Assembly (NCBI RefSeq): GCF_000227135.1
Contig: NC_018258.1
Location: 652,318 to 716,317 of the forward strand
From: Leishmania donovani
Taxonomy: Eukaryota > Euglenozoa > Kinetoplastea > Trypanosomatida > Trypanosomatidae
DNA length: 64,000 bases
Direction: 5' to 3'
This document shows, in pieces, positions 40,524-52,400 of the stretch. The notes under the pieces are model-generated. The model did no database searches, had not been told where the DNA came from, and worked only from the letters and a program-made list of their open reading frames with translations. Numbering within the stretch: the stretch's first letter is position 1; each line of letters begins with the position of its first letter. The position numbers were made by a program, and so were the translations under genes.

Positions 40524-43499
40524 TCCGCGACGAAGAGGGCGGGTCTTCCGGGGAGGGGGAGTGGGGGGGAGGGGGCAATGCTCGTCCACAAAGGAAATGA
40601 CAAGACGGCAAAGAGCTGCAGAGGAAAACCAATATCCCCCCCCCCAACGCAACGAGCGCGGCAGGGGGGCACTCGGAAGAGGCCTCCGACTGGCGCGATC
40701 CCTAAGCCGGCGAGCAGAGCGCTGTGCGTCGCTGTGCAGATGTGCCTTTCGGTGCACAGCTATGGGAAAACAAAAAGGAAAACAGAGAGTTACGTTACGC
40801 GTCTGTGAAGATCGAAAAGAAATGAATTTGGATAGGAGTCGTATGGATGGCGGGGAACGAATTCAGAGGGGGAGGGAGGGGGTTTGGGTCTCACGGAGAC
40901 ACTGTCGTCGAAGCAATAATGCCCGCACCAAGTCCATATGCCGTCTTTCTCTTGGGAAGATATTTTTCTTTCTCGGCGGAAAGATGAAGAAACGACAAGC
41001 GAAATGCGCGTTGCTGCTGCGCGGCTTGGGGAGCGATTCGTGCACACAGGCACACACACACACACGCACGCACAGAGAGCACATAAAAAGTGCGCCGGTG
41101 TGGGAGCAGAGAGTCAGAAGACAAAAAAAGAGGCGTGGAAAGGCGAGCAGTGAGGAAGCGCGCAGTGCACTGAACCCACAGAGAGACAGCGTCAAATACA
41201 CTAGTAGCGGCCCGCTCGGCGGTAGTGCGCATGCGTACGTGTGCGCCTGCATGCCCATATGTCAGTCTGCACCTCTCATCACCGAGAGCGAGGAGGTACC
41301 GAATAGCGAAGCAGTTGAAGTGGCGTTCATCTGCTCCTTCTCTCACACCTCCCACGTGAAGGAGGGGAGAAGATGTTTTGCGTTCGGGAGAGAAAGAGCG
41401 TGAACATCTGGCTGCGTCGAATTGAAGTCGCCCCACATGACCGGCACGCATACATGTGCGCGCATTGTATTTAGGAGGTTTGGTTCTCACTGCAGCGAGG
41501 TCTTACGGGAATTCCACTCTCGCAACATCCAGGAAAGAGCGCTAAGAACAAAAAAAAACGGCGGTACTGCGTCTCTTTTCTGTTGTTGTGGCGCATCTGC
41601 GAATATGGTGGTGCGGATGGGGGTTACGGGATAGTGCCTGCCAAGTGCGCCAGCGTCTCCTTGACGTTCGATCTTCAATGCTGCTGCTGTGTAACGCCTC
41701 CGGTGTTGCTTGGACGTGCCCTGCGCCTGTCTCGCGGCCCGCTACGTTGGGTGTAGGACGGAGCGATAGCACGTACTGGGCCCACTCTCGATGTGTGGGG
41801 GCCAACACTGCCACAACTCCCAGCGCGCACAGAGGGAGAGAGAGAGAGAGAGACAGGAGAAATACGGACACCTATAGAAAGGGAGAGATGCACTTGACGA
41901 ACGACCTGAGCCGAAGCATGCATGCATAAACTACATAGAATCAAAAACAAAGGAATCGCGTCCGAGTGCGCATGTCGAGGGAATAAAGAGGAGGAGGAAG
42001 TGGACGGAGGTGGCCGATGCTCGTGTATTCTGGCGTTGTTATTGTTACTGTCGCTCCTGAGTCGCGGTCGGACAAGGCTAGCCAAGAGCAGGTGGAGACA
42101 CACACACACGCACAACGTTTTGAAGGGAATGACTGAAGAAGAAACGATTTCGTGTGTGCGTGTGTGTGAAAGGCCTGAGCACAATGAGAAGCTGACAGGC
42201 GAAGCGAGAAGAGCGAGCGGAGGCAAAGGCGATGCGACGACGACGGACACAGTTCAACGGGAGAATAGGAAACGAGGCGGGCGATGCAAGCATTCATTTG
42301 GGTGCGTCACTTGATGGAGATGAGGTGGAAAACGTATAGGGAGAGGCGTGCGTGTGCGTGTGCGTGCAGCTTCATGCACACGTGAGCAGCACGCACGCGC
42401 ATGGTCAAAGATACGTATGGGGGGAGGGGTTGGAGAGCGCGCACGACACAGGCAGTGTCCGCATCGAATGGTATGTAGGAATCAGCGCGCGGGGCACCTA
42501 GAGAGCGTGCAAGCGGTGAGAGAAAGAGAAAAAGCGGCACAGCATCGGCACCTCGGGGTAAGAGTAGCGCGCACGGCGAGAGGCGCCCGGTGAGCGGACC
42601 CCACCACAAACCCTGAGAGAGGTCAGCAAGAAAAAGAAGGAGGAACGGCTTCTGGCTGTCACCCTCAGCGCGCACGCGGGTGGGGAAGACAGCATGACAA
42701 AATGGAGGGAGGCCGACAACGTGGCCGTCGCAGTCTCAGCCCCCTCCCTCCCTCCACACACACACACAGGAAAACAGAGCAGCGCAAAAATGAGCCCCGA
42801 GTAGAAACGCCGCCGGGGCCGCTTTGAGGTTTACTTTTCGTTAGCTTGGCGTCGGCAGACGCCTATGCACACTCCTCAGCCTCGAAAGATTGTACACAGG
42901 ACGAGCGGGCACGTTTCTGGTGATATCCGCATCTGTGCGCAGAGTGAGGTGCATCTATGCAACAACATTAGCCCCTCCTCTCCGCTTGGGGGGGGGGGGA
43001 TGGAAAACAAATGAGGGCAGTGGAGGGAGAGGATGTAGGCGGTGCTAGTTGGGTAAGGGGTGGAGAAGCAGACGAGCAGCCAACAGAGAGTGCGATGTCA
43101 GCAAGCGCTGTGGCTCACATGCACTCCTTCACGCAGGCACATACGCAGCCACGCGCACACCACCTTGCCCAGAAGAGCAATCGTTAAGAGACACAAGCAT
43201 AGAAGTGCAATCCGCGAAAGAGGCAGCGAAGGGGAAACTCCGGCAACGTCACTCGCGGTGCTGGAGAGCAGGAGCCCCAGCCTGACAACATCGGAAGAGG
43301 GAGACGGGAGTGGTGCACCTTCGCGAGACACAAGAAGAGGGGATAGAGGGAGCTACAGAGGTGGTGAATGCTGATCAGCGCCACACCACGGAGGGGCAAA
43401 GACGGAGAAGAATGTATGCTTGCGTGCTTGTGGGTAGACGTTTAGCACAGAGCCACATGCTCTCTCTCTCTCCTTTCGCTCAAGTCGTATCCGGCGCCA
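40524..43499. other. 3 kb spacer
   Basis: No supported gene. Plus-strand purine runs (40856-40880), a GA repeat near 41834-41852 and a poly-G near 42987-42999 are visible. Frames on either strand lack family features. Confidence 0.5.
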
Positions 43500-46400
43500 C
43501 TAAAGCACGACGCGACTCTGAAGGGCCGGTATGACATCATACACACTCGTAATCCCGCATCGGTCGGCATGCACGCAGCGCAGTTGCGGCAGCAGCTCCA
43601 GCCCCGCCAAGGACCCGGTGAGATTCCGACACGACGAGAGGCGCAGAGTGCGCAACGAAGGAAACGGTGCAGACAGTGGCAGCACAGACGATACCACGAC
43701 GGATTGAGCTGAGTCTGTGCCAGATGCCCTTGAGCACCACTGCGACAGTGAGATCAGCTCGGCGACACTCGCAGCTGTAATGCCGTGGCAGTTGCAGAGG
43801 GAAAGCTCCAGCAAGGAGGAGAGCATGCTGAGCTCTAAAAAGCTGCAGATGTTCACACAGCCATCCAGCACGAGCTTCTGGCAACCACGTGTAAGCCCAA
43901 GAGGAGAAGAAAGGGACGTGCTGGCCTGTAAAAGCGCGATCGTGAGAAACGAAGTCCCCTCTGTCGCACGCCGCACTGCAGCGATGTCTTCGGCAGCTGA
44001 GCCGCTCTCCTGGAGCAGGTCCGAGCGCAAAAGAGGAGCCGCCATATGTGTTACGTTTCCACCGTGGGCAAACAGGGGTAGCGGCGACAGGCGCCCTCCG
44101 CTCTCCTTGGCCTCAGCTCCTCTCCTCCCTCCATCAGCAACGGCACCGGCAGCAACATGGGTTCCACTGCCACCACGCACGCCGGCGCCTGTGATGCGGC
44201 CACTATGCACATTGCATCCGCTGCCGTCCACCTCCGCCAAGCTCGGAATGGCATGCAGCGCGCGCATATCATGCACACCTTTGCAGGAAAGCAGACGCAT
44301 CTGCACGAGGCTCGTGCTGCGGTGCAAGCCAATAAGCCCTTGGCTGGTGACGTTGCTCGAGGACACGTCAAGTTTTGTCAGGTGCGGGCACAGCCCCAGC
44401 ACGCCGACAGAGAAGATGCGACGGCAGAACTGTAGCGAGAGAAGTCGCAGAGGTGGCCCGCGACACCCTCGGCCAGCGCACTCGTCGAGACGCCGCGCGC
44501 GAAGGGAGTGAACTACCACAGGTGGATTTCGTGCATGTGGCGACCTTGCATCTGACGCTCTCTTGTCGGCCGCCATCACGCCAGTGCACACGAACTTCAC
44601 AAGCTCGGCGTCCGTTACGGCTGTGTTGTTCAGGTCAAGGCACATCAGCGACGGCAGCAGGCCGAGACGACGGATGCGTCGCACGCGCGTGTGAGACAGC
44701 AGCAGCGTGTGCAGAGAAGAGGTGAAAAGCGCTTCATCGTCGCCCGGGAAGACGTCAGCGACGGCGGAACGGCTCCTGATGCCCTCCTCCAGCGCATGAC
44801 TGTCATCACGGTGCGCGAGAGGATTACTGAAGTTGTATGGTGGTGTTCCAGGCATGAAGCTGCGGCGCCAACTGTGCTCCGTAGCTCGCTCTGCCCCTGG
44901 GATGGCCTCCTCGCCTTCTTCCTCATCCTCGTCGTCACCGTCGTACAGTCCCGACCCTTGAACATTGAGCACCTCCAGCGTGGCGATCGCCATGACATCA
45001 CGCACGTGATGTACTCCAGCACAGTTCTTCAGCGTCAGGTGTGTCAGTGCGGCGCAGAAGCGCAGCGCCGCCACCGCGGCTGTGGACAGGGGCGTGTGGC
45101 TCACGTTAAGCCAGCGCAGGTGTCGCAGGTGAGCCACAGGGCTCAGGTCAAGAATAAGAGAGCAAGCGGAGCAGTTCAGCGCCTGCAGGGCATGCAAGCC
45201 ACCGGGGTGTTGCGCCGCAGATGAGTTCCCCAGCGCATCCAGTACCTCCTGCCGCACCGCCGTGTCGCTAAGGTCGAGGAAACGCACGGAGGACAAGAGG
45301 GCCACGGCGCCAACGTTCGTGATGCGACCGCAGGAGCGGAGGCAAAGGCGGTGAAACTGGTGCTGTGGTGCCGTGGCACCGCTCTCGCACAAAGCCGCCA
45401 CGAACACGTCGAGGTCGGCGTCTCGGATATCCGTGTGGGAGAGAGAGACGTTCTGCAGAGACGGCAGTCGAGCAAGAATCTGCAGACTACCGGCATCTCG
45501 AATGGCGCTCGCGCTGCATCCGTCAAGGTGCACCGTGTGGAGGAGTGCGCTCTGCTCAAGCCCGCTGAGCCAAGGTCGATGAGCCCCTTCACCAGCACCG
45601 AGCCGCGCACCCTCCTCAACTGAGCAACGCAACAGCGAAAGGCACTGCAGAAAAGGCAGCCGGCCAACGTCTCCGAGGGCGCATCTGAACTTGGTGTCTG
45701 TGAAGACAAGCGTCGTAAGACGCTGCCAGAGGAGAGACGGTGGCGTGGTTAGTGCGCGAGGCACGTCAGTCGTAGCCGTCACCTTTGCTGCCGCACCCGC
45801 CTTCTCGACTGGTGCTGCGGTGCCTCTCGATGGAAGGGAAGATGACGACACAACGGGTAGCGACCTGCCAGGAGTTTGAGGTAGTGCCGCCCCCTGCCCT
45901 CTTTCGAGTAGACTCGACAGTAGTCCTGCGCCTTCATCCGCTGCATCTGCCACGCGCTCAGTGGCAGCGCCGACCTCACTGCCTATATCTTCGCTCTGTG
46001 TTCCGCTGGCGTCGCTGCTGCCGCTTCGGCTTCGATCTGACTCGTGGTGAAGCTCACCCATGTCCACGGCAGCGAGACGCAGTTCCTGCAGCCCTGCCCA
46101 ACAGCTCTGTCCGTGAGCCACGCCACCGCCGCGCCACTGCCTCCTTTCATTCCGCTGCATCACAGCAATGGGGGCGAGGGCATTGTATGGATTGCGCACC
46201 CGACGACACGCACACGCGTGCAGGACACGCAGCCGCCGCACGCCGCCGGGCCTCGGCGAATGAGGTGTTTGTCCTGATGCCGGCGCGCCAGTTTCGGTGA
46301 CAAGCAATGCGTCATGCGGGGTGCCACCGCTAGAGCGTAGATGAGCCGCCACGGTCCGCAGGGTGGCATCCGTTAGTCCCGTTCCAGAGAGGTAGAGCTC

Positions 46401-48389
46401 TTCCAACTCCACAAGGCAGCGAACCAGCTCTGCAGCGGCTGCATCTACTTGAGGGCAGTAACTCACATCAATCACACGCAGCGACGTGCTCCGGCACAGG
46501 CCGTGCACGCCGGCGTCGGTGAGACTCGTGTTGAAGCTGACATCCGCGAGACGGAGCACGGGCAGCTCACCGAGGAACCCGACGTCTTGCAGCGTCGCGG
46601 ACGAAGTGAGGTGCACCTCTGTGACGTATCGCAAAACCGGCGCCCGGAGGTGAGGACGTGCAGAGGAAGCACAGTCTGTCCCACTGGTTATGGTCTGCCG
46701 CTGCAGTTGGCGTCTCTCCAACAGAAACCGTCGTGAGGGTGCGTCCGATGGTGCACTGCCATCGTTGCTGGCTTGCAAATCGAGCGGTTTCAGCCGCGGC
46801 GACGCGGACGGAGGCGAAACCCTCCCGGCCGCTTGCCCCGCTGAGCCCACAGGCGCAGCCACCATTGCCCAGCCCTCCAGTTTTCTTGCCCGAGCACCCT
46901 CGAAGTTGACGTCCAGTATTCGTAGATGGGCGCAACATGGACAGCGCAAAAACGCACTCCACCAATGCGCCGGGTTGTCAGATGTCGCGGATAACGACGG
47001 CGACGGCAGCGCCGGTGGTGCTTGGCACTCGTAAAGATGCACGGCTGACAAGAACGAGGAACAGCACCGGCGGGGCTGCTGCCCACACCGAGCGGGAGAC
47101 GGCACTAGCATATCCATTCGTCTAGTAATTTCTCCTGGGAGCTGAGCAGTGGTCACTGTTGTCTTCCGCCCTCGAGTCGAGTATGAGGCACAAGCATTGC
47201 ACCCCTCCGTCATGCGCAAGGGAAGGGAAGCGGGATGGTCACCATATGCGTAGAGGGACGTCGACGGTGGAGCTGCTGCCGCCGCACACGTCGGATCATA
47301 CGAAACTTGGTGAATACCATCGTCTTCGACGTGGTTACGGATGTCTTCGTGGGCAAAACGAGAGCATGGCGGTGGGGAAGAGGGCACGCAAGCTCGACCC
47401 AAGACCAGAGGACGGCTTAGCCACCAGTGCGAGTACATCCAACTGCCTCCAGGATAATCGCCTTTCTGAGAGCTTGGCGCCGCGTCCTCGCACGCGTTGC
47501 TGCAAATCGGGGCGGCCGCGTGCTTGCGCCGCCGCTCCTCCTCCCGCTCCACCCCTACCTCCCAGTGGAGCACGCGCCGCCACTGCAGCTGCGCATGCTC
47601 CTGCGCCGCAAGGCCAGTACTCAATAAGGACACAGTCGAAGAGGGGTTGGAGATATACTGCCCGGCATCGGCCGCGGTGGATCGAACCAAGAAGGAGACG
47701 AGGTGGCCCACCAGGACGCCGCCCAGGTAGCCAGCCCTCATGGCCGCACAGCGGACGTTGGTGCCTGCGTAGGGGTATTCAGGCAGAGAGGAAACGTCGC
47801 GCAGAGAATCTTCGCTGTCGAGGCCAGAGTGCACGGCCCCTGTGGCGATGGCAGCGGCAGCGGTCACCCCGCGCTGCTGTTTGTGCTCGAAGTAAGTGCA
47901 AGCACGGCGCTGCGGCAGCATATACCGCGACGGCGATGCGCTGGCAGTGCCCGGTGGATGAGGCCGAGCAGCGCAACGGCGCTCTCCTCCTCTTGACGTA
48001 GCGTTCGCAGCGACGGCGAGAGTGTTCGGTGCGTGATCGGAATACCAACGAGCATCGTCCACGATATCCGCCGCAGCGTCCGTGAACGGCACTTCGCTGG
48101 CAAACCGCCGCTTCGATGGCATCATGCGCTCCGCCAAGTCGGACACCCACCAGTCCCCAAACGGCACCTGGCGTGCCCAGTCGGTCCATGCGGCCTCGTA
48201 CTCGCTCTCAGCATCATCGTGGATGTACGTTCCAAGAAGGCGCGCCTCCGCTGCGATGCGGCAGCGTGGATGAGCCGCGGCAAACCCCAGCGGTGCTCGT
48301 GACGGCCAGTATGAGGTGAGTGCACCCAGTGAGTTCAGTGAGAGTTGCACGTGCTGTTCTTCTTGGTACTGCTGCGGTCGTTGCTGCAT
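43500..48389 (-). CDS. Very large leucine-rich-repeat protein, intracellular type
   Basis: 1629 residues. The open frame reaches 48521, but its first codon is TTG; the first in-frame ATG is at 48387-48389 (MQQRPQQYQEEQHVQLSLNS), and the frame is closed upstream by TAA near 48561. The N-terminal third has ordered parts (EYEAAWTDWARQVPFGDWW; YLGGVLVGHLVSFLV). From about residue 580 to the end come many LRRs of the cysteine-containing type (LRLADVSFNTSLTDAGVHGL; SLRVIDVSYCPQVD; LEELYLSGTGLTD), as in F-box-associated and ribonuclease-inhibitor-like proteins. Insertions rich in Ser, Gly and acid interrupt the repeats, including a DDEDEEEGEE run. There is no signal peptide, so it is unlike the PSA LRR proteins nearby and probably works as a cytosolic or flagellar scaffold (inference). 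I see no catalytic domain. Confidence 0.85.
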   Translation of the reverse strand: MQQRPQQYQEEQHVQLSLNSLGALTSYWPSRAPLGFAAAHPRCRIAAEARLLGTYIHDDAESEYEAAWTDWARQVPFGDWWVSDLAERMMPSKRRFASEVPFTDAAADIVDDARWYSDHAPNTLAVAANATSRGGERRCAARPHPPGTASASPSRYMLPQRRACTYFEHKQQRGVTAAAAIATGAVHSGLDSEDSLRDVSSLPEYPYAGTNVRCAAMRAGYLGGVLVGHLVSFLVRSTAADAGQYISNPSSTVSLLSTGLAAQEHAQLQWRRVLHWEVGVEREEERRRKHAAAPICSNACEDAAPSSQKGDYPGGSWMYSHWWLSRPLVLGRACVPSSPPPCSRFAHEDIRNHVEDDGIHQVSYDPTCAAAAAPPSTSLYAYGDHPASLPLRMTEGCNACASYSTRGRKTTVTTAQLPGEITRRMDMLVPSPARCGQQPRRCCSSFLSAVHLYECQAPPALPSPSLSATSDNPAHWWSAFLRCPCCAHLRILDVNFEGARARKLEGWAMVAAPVGSAGQAAGRVSPPSASPRLKPLDLQASNDGSAPSDAPSRRFLLERRQLQRQTITSGTDCASSARPHLRAPVLRYVTEVHLTSSATLQDVGFLGELPVLRLADVSFNTSLTDAGVHGLCRSTSLRVIDVSYCPQVDAAAAELVRCLVELEELYLSGTGLTDATLRTVAAHLRSSGGTPHDALLVTETGAPASGQTPHSPRPGGVRRLRVLHACACRRVRNPYNALAPIAVMQRNERRQWRGGGVAHGQSCWAGLQELRLAAVDMGELHHESDRSRSGSSDASGTQSEDIGSEVGAATERVADAADEGAGLLSSLLERGQGAALPQTPGRSLPVVSSSSLPSRGTAAPVEKAGAAAKVTATTDVPRALTTPPSLLWQRLTTLVFTDTKFRCALGDVGRLPFLQCLSLLRCSVEEGARLGAGEGAHRPWLSGLEQSALLHTVHLDGCSASAIRDAGSLQILARLPSLQNVSLSHTDIRDADLDVFVAALCESGATAPQHQFHRLCLRSCGRITNVGAVALLSSVRFLDLSDTAVRQEVLDALGNSSAAQHPGGLHALQALNCSACSLILDLSPVAHLRHLRWLNVSHTPLSTAAVAALRFCAALTHLTLKNCAGVHHVRDVMAIATLEVLNVQGSGLYDGDDEDEEEGEEAIPGAERATEHSWRRSFMPGTPPYNFSNPLAHRDDSHALEEGIRSRSAVADVFPGDDEALFTSSLHTLLLSHTRVRRIRRLGLLPSLMCLDLNNTAVTDAELVKFVCTGVMAADKRASDARSPHARNPPVVVHSLRARRLDECAGRGCRGPPLRLLSLQFCRRIFSVGVLGLCPHLTKLDVSSSNVTSQGLIGLHRSTSLVQMRLLSCKGVHDMRALHAIPSLAEVDGSGCNVHSGRITGAGVRGGSGTHVAAGAVADGGRRGAEAKESGGRLSPLPLFAHGGNVTHMAAPLLRSDLLQESGSAAEDIAAVRRATEGTSFLTIALLQASTSLSSPLGLTRGCQKLVLDGCVNICSFLELSMLSSLLELSLCNCHGITAASVAELISLSQWCSRASGTDSAQSVVVSSVLPLSAPFPSLRTLRLSSCRNLTGSLAGLELLPQLRCVHADRCGITSVYDVIPALQSRVVL

Positions 48390-49400
48390 TGCTACTGATG
48401 CCACAAAATACGCGCCTGCAATGCCGTTGGCAGTGCAGATCCACACGTGGCACACTAGCGTTGCCGCTTCTGCTGCTGCTCCGGCTACAGTGCTGGTGGT
48501 GGTGGGGGGGGGGGGGCACAACGACGCAAGAAAGGCGTGGTGATACGTGTATATGGGGAGTTAAAGAACACACGCGCATAAAGAGAGAGGGCCAGTAGAG
48601 AGCGCCTCTGCAGAGACATGCTAGCATGAATACGGGAAAGAGGTGGGGTGGATGTAGGTAGCAATCGGAAGACACACACACAGACACACGAAGAATCAGC
48701 CGCAGCCGATCACGATGTCATCGCCGATTTCTTCGAAATCGTGTGGATTTTATGTGCAGCCAAAAGAAGCGGCACCAGTTGCTGTAGCGAAATACAGTCA
48801 GCGCGCCAGCCACACTCTATAAACCGTTCGCTGTTCAGCGCCGTCCCGCCCGCTTGCTTGCTTTTTTTTCGTATTCTCGTGCACGCGTAGCGATGCGTTA
48901 AAGAGAGCGAGAGAGAAAAAAGCCCACAGGAGCGCTTCGGTGCCCCGTCCTGCTGTGCCTCGCCGTGATGCTTTCCTTCTACTGCGTCGTGTCACCAGGG
49001 GGAGGGGGTTGTGCAGCGCCGGCCAGAGCAGCAGCAGCAGTATGCACAAACGCACGCGGATATGAAAGGAGACGGGGAGAAAAGGTAAACGCGTGATTGA
49101 GAAAGAGACGCTAAGAGAGTTCTCCAACCAGACCAGAGAGAAGCACCACGGACTGCGAGATGCGTGCTCTGTGTGTGTGTGTGTGTGTGTGTGTTTTCCT
49201 TTCGTTTTTTTTTTTGCGAAGTCATTACGCGTGAGGTTAGCGGCAGTGCCTCACCGTTTGCTTGCTTAACTTTTTTTCAGTTTAACTGCGAATATCACTC
49301 TTTCCGCGTGTGCGCACGCCGGACACCAGAAGCGCTGCGTGGAAAGCAAGCACCCCCACACACGTAGAGGCACGCGCCGTCTCTGTGCGTCTTTTGGTCG
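48390..49400. other. Spacer between the LRR and RPAP1-like genes
   Basis: About 1 kb without a gene. Poly-G at about 48503-48516 lies just upstream of the LRR ATG. (GT)n at 49171-49194 is followed by a T run on the plus strand. Confidence 0.55.
49171..49194. repeat. GT dinucleotide microsatellite
   Basis: Twelve uninterrupted GT units in the spacer. Confidence 0.92.
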
Positions 49401-52400
49401 TTAGCCGCCCTCCACCTGTGGCCAAAGCATGGTAGGGTACCAGTCCAGATCCCGCAGCGTCGATCGAAGCACCATCTTCTCCATCGTAGAGAGGCTTCCG
49501 CTGGTGGCGATGCGCTGCTGCACGTAGTACTGCAGGAGGCCCTCAGTAAGGCAGCGCGCACACCACATGGGATCCCTCACAGCGAGCCTCGCATCAGCAT
49601 CCGTGGGAGTCAGCATCACCTCTGCTGCAGCAGCGTCCACGGTCCCATGTCCATCAGTCGCACCCCCTTCGTATGCGCAGCTGCGGCCGCTGAAGTCATC
49701 GTTGCGAAAGTGGGGCCCCACGAGCTGCACAAGTGCGACGACATCGTCCAAACTCCAGCACATGCTCCGGGCAGATTGCATCCGCCGCCCCTGCGCTGCT
49801 GACCAGGACTGCAGCCAGGCGCACACCTGCGCGGTGGCAGATGTGTCGTGTGAGCCAGGCCTTGACTGCGCTGGAGAGCAGGAAGACTGCTGCTCGTCGC
49901 CAGGCTCGCCACGCGCCTCGACGCCTGCAGCGATTGTGGAGGAGGGTGGCAGAACCGGGCTGCAGAGCAGCACCTGCAGTGCTGCCAACGCCGCGCGGGC
50001 AGAAGAGTGCGCCGCCACGTACGCCAAAAGCGCGTGGAGGAGCAGCGGCATGCCCTCCTCAGCGGGTACGTCGCTGTACGCCGCCAGCGAGACCTCCAGC
50101 GTGCGTGACGCAGCAGCTGCGGAGACTGCCGTGCGGGAGTCGGCAGAGCAGCGCAGGTCGCAGGAACGAGCTGACAGCGCATGCAGAATGGCGCACAAAT
50201 CCACCATCAGTTCGCACAGCGCGGCTGCCGAAGAGGGGGAGAGGGCTGATGCACGCACACTGGCCTCTGCACCATCGCAGGTGGTACCACCAGTGGTGCC
50301 CCACAACTCTCGACGATGCGCCAGAGTCCACAGCAGCACGTGACTAAGCACTCCATCCCAGCCAAGCACGTCCTTCACGCGTTGGTGCAGGCCCAAAAGA
50401 CGGCGCAGCCAGCTGGCCCACACGTCTTTGGCTGTAAAAGAGGCGTCGAAGAGCGGATAGAGAACCCAGCAGCGAGGCGCGCCGCTAACAGACACCGCCG
50501 CCGCTGAGGATAGCGAGGCGGATATGTCGGCGGCGTCGTCGCCGGTGGCCGGCATGACAGAGACGGGCGTGAGCTCGATCCCCGACTGCAGAGAGTTCAT
50601 GAGAGCTACGAGCTCAGCGGTGCTCGTAGCGGCGGGTACCAGGGCGGCAGCATCCGCCCTCTCCGGCCTCGTCTTTGCTTCCACTTGAGGACGCAGCAGG
50701 AGAAGCGGCAGCGATAAGGGCACCGCGTCGAGACAGCGCTTCGACAGAGCAATGCTGTGGACAAGGAAGAAAGCGGCGATACGCGCCTCACGAGCATCGC
50801 GTGCGGCCGGCGAGTTGCTGTGGAGCGCGCCTGCGGTAGGCAAGGTCGAGCGCGGTACGGCCGCCTCAACGCTAGAGCCGCTGTTGCCGAGATGCTGCAA
50901 CAGCTGAACAGCCTCTGCCATGGTGCACAGCTCATCGACCTGGAGTCGCACAGCGGTGCCGTCGCGCATACGGAGGAACGCCTCCTCGAACGCGTGTGCG
51001 AGTAGTCCCGCGTAGCCGAGAGCCGTGTCGACGGCGATGGTGGGGTATACTTCCGCCAGAGCAGCGGCAAGGCGGGTGTTGGCGTAGAGCGATGCAGCCT
51101 CCAAGCAGAGAAACAGCAGCGCCCGATCGCGAGCGGCGGAGTCCGCCTCCACGGCGCGATCATTGGACTCGGTGTTTCCTGACGGCTCCCTCCACCAGCA
51201 ACGCTCCACTGCGCGGATAGCAGACACAGCACTGACCTGTGCGGAGATGGTCTTTAGGTGGTGCGTTGGGGCGCCGACAGGGATGGCTGCGGGGTCGCCA
51301 CGGGTGGTGTGGGGGTGCTCTCCGTCGGCATCGGCCTTGCGGAGCCCATCGGCACTGCCCGAACACGGCGTAGACAGCAGCGGAGACGTGAAGCGCGCAA
51401 AGGCCCTGGTCAGTCGACCGGCGTCCATCACCACTGAACGCAAGAGGAGCTGCACCGCCTCGTGCGTCTCGCCCTCAGTGCTGCACAGCGTATGGCACAC
51501 CGCCGGCGAGCGGTGGCGCGTTCGCGCAATGTAAGTGGAGAGGAAGTGTGCGCTGGCGGTCCATCGAATCTCTGCCAACACGCGTTGTGCCACAGTCGCC
51601 TCCAAGGACACAGCGTCGTGGCTGTCACCGCTGGAGGCATCGGTCGGGGTCACACGTGGCCGACTGCTCCCCGGAGACCGACACAGATGCAGGGCCGTCC
51701 GCGCAGCGTCGAGGAAGTAGTGGTCCAAACTGCCAATTGCGTCGCCAGCAGCGCTTGCAGTGCCGTCTTCACTCGCGTACTGGAGGAACCACATCTCCAT
51801 CACAACGCCGCCGCCGACATGCATCCCCTCAGCTAGCAGCGTGTCGCTGACATCCTGCACCATGCCGTAACCGCTGTGCCTGGCCACGAGCTTCGAGTGC
51901 CCTGCGTCGTCCTCGCCCGTCTCGCCATTGTTGTTGGTGCCACTTCTCCTGTACCCCAGACGCGCACATGCGCGAAGGATGAGCATCGACCACAGAATGG
52001 CGGATGCGTGGCGCACCGTGTATACCTCAGCCGCTCTTGTGGAGCAGACAAGAGTAAAGAAAAGAAGCCACGTCTCATAGAATCGGTGCTGTGCATGTTG
52101 ATGCGCCGCCGCAGCAGCCACGCTTCCGCAGTCAAGGGTGCCGGTTAAGTTAGGGTTCACCACAGAAGAGCCGCAAAGAAAGCTGTTCAGTGCACTTGGA
52201 ACGTGCGAGAGGTGCTGCAGCACGCACAGCAGCTCCGCAATGTCCTCGAGTCGGCGGTGGCCCATCACCACCGCCGACAGCTGTGTCTCAGCCCAGGTCA
52301 GGAAGGCAGGGTCCTCGGTGACGCGCCGACACGCCGCACGCAGGCCCACCCCGACGCCTCCGCAGAGCAGCAGCTCCAGAAAGAGCACCTCCGCATGAAT

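Noticed and set aside
48390..48521. N-terminal extension of the large LRR protein
   Set aside because: Its first codon is TTG; no in-frame ATG lies between the upstream TAA and 48389.
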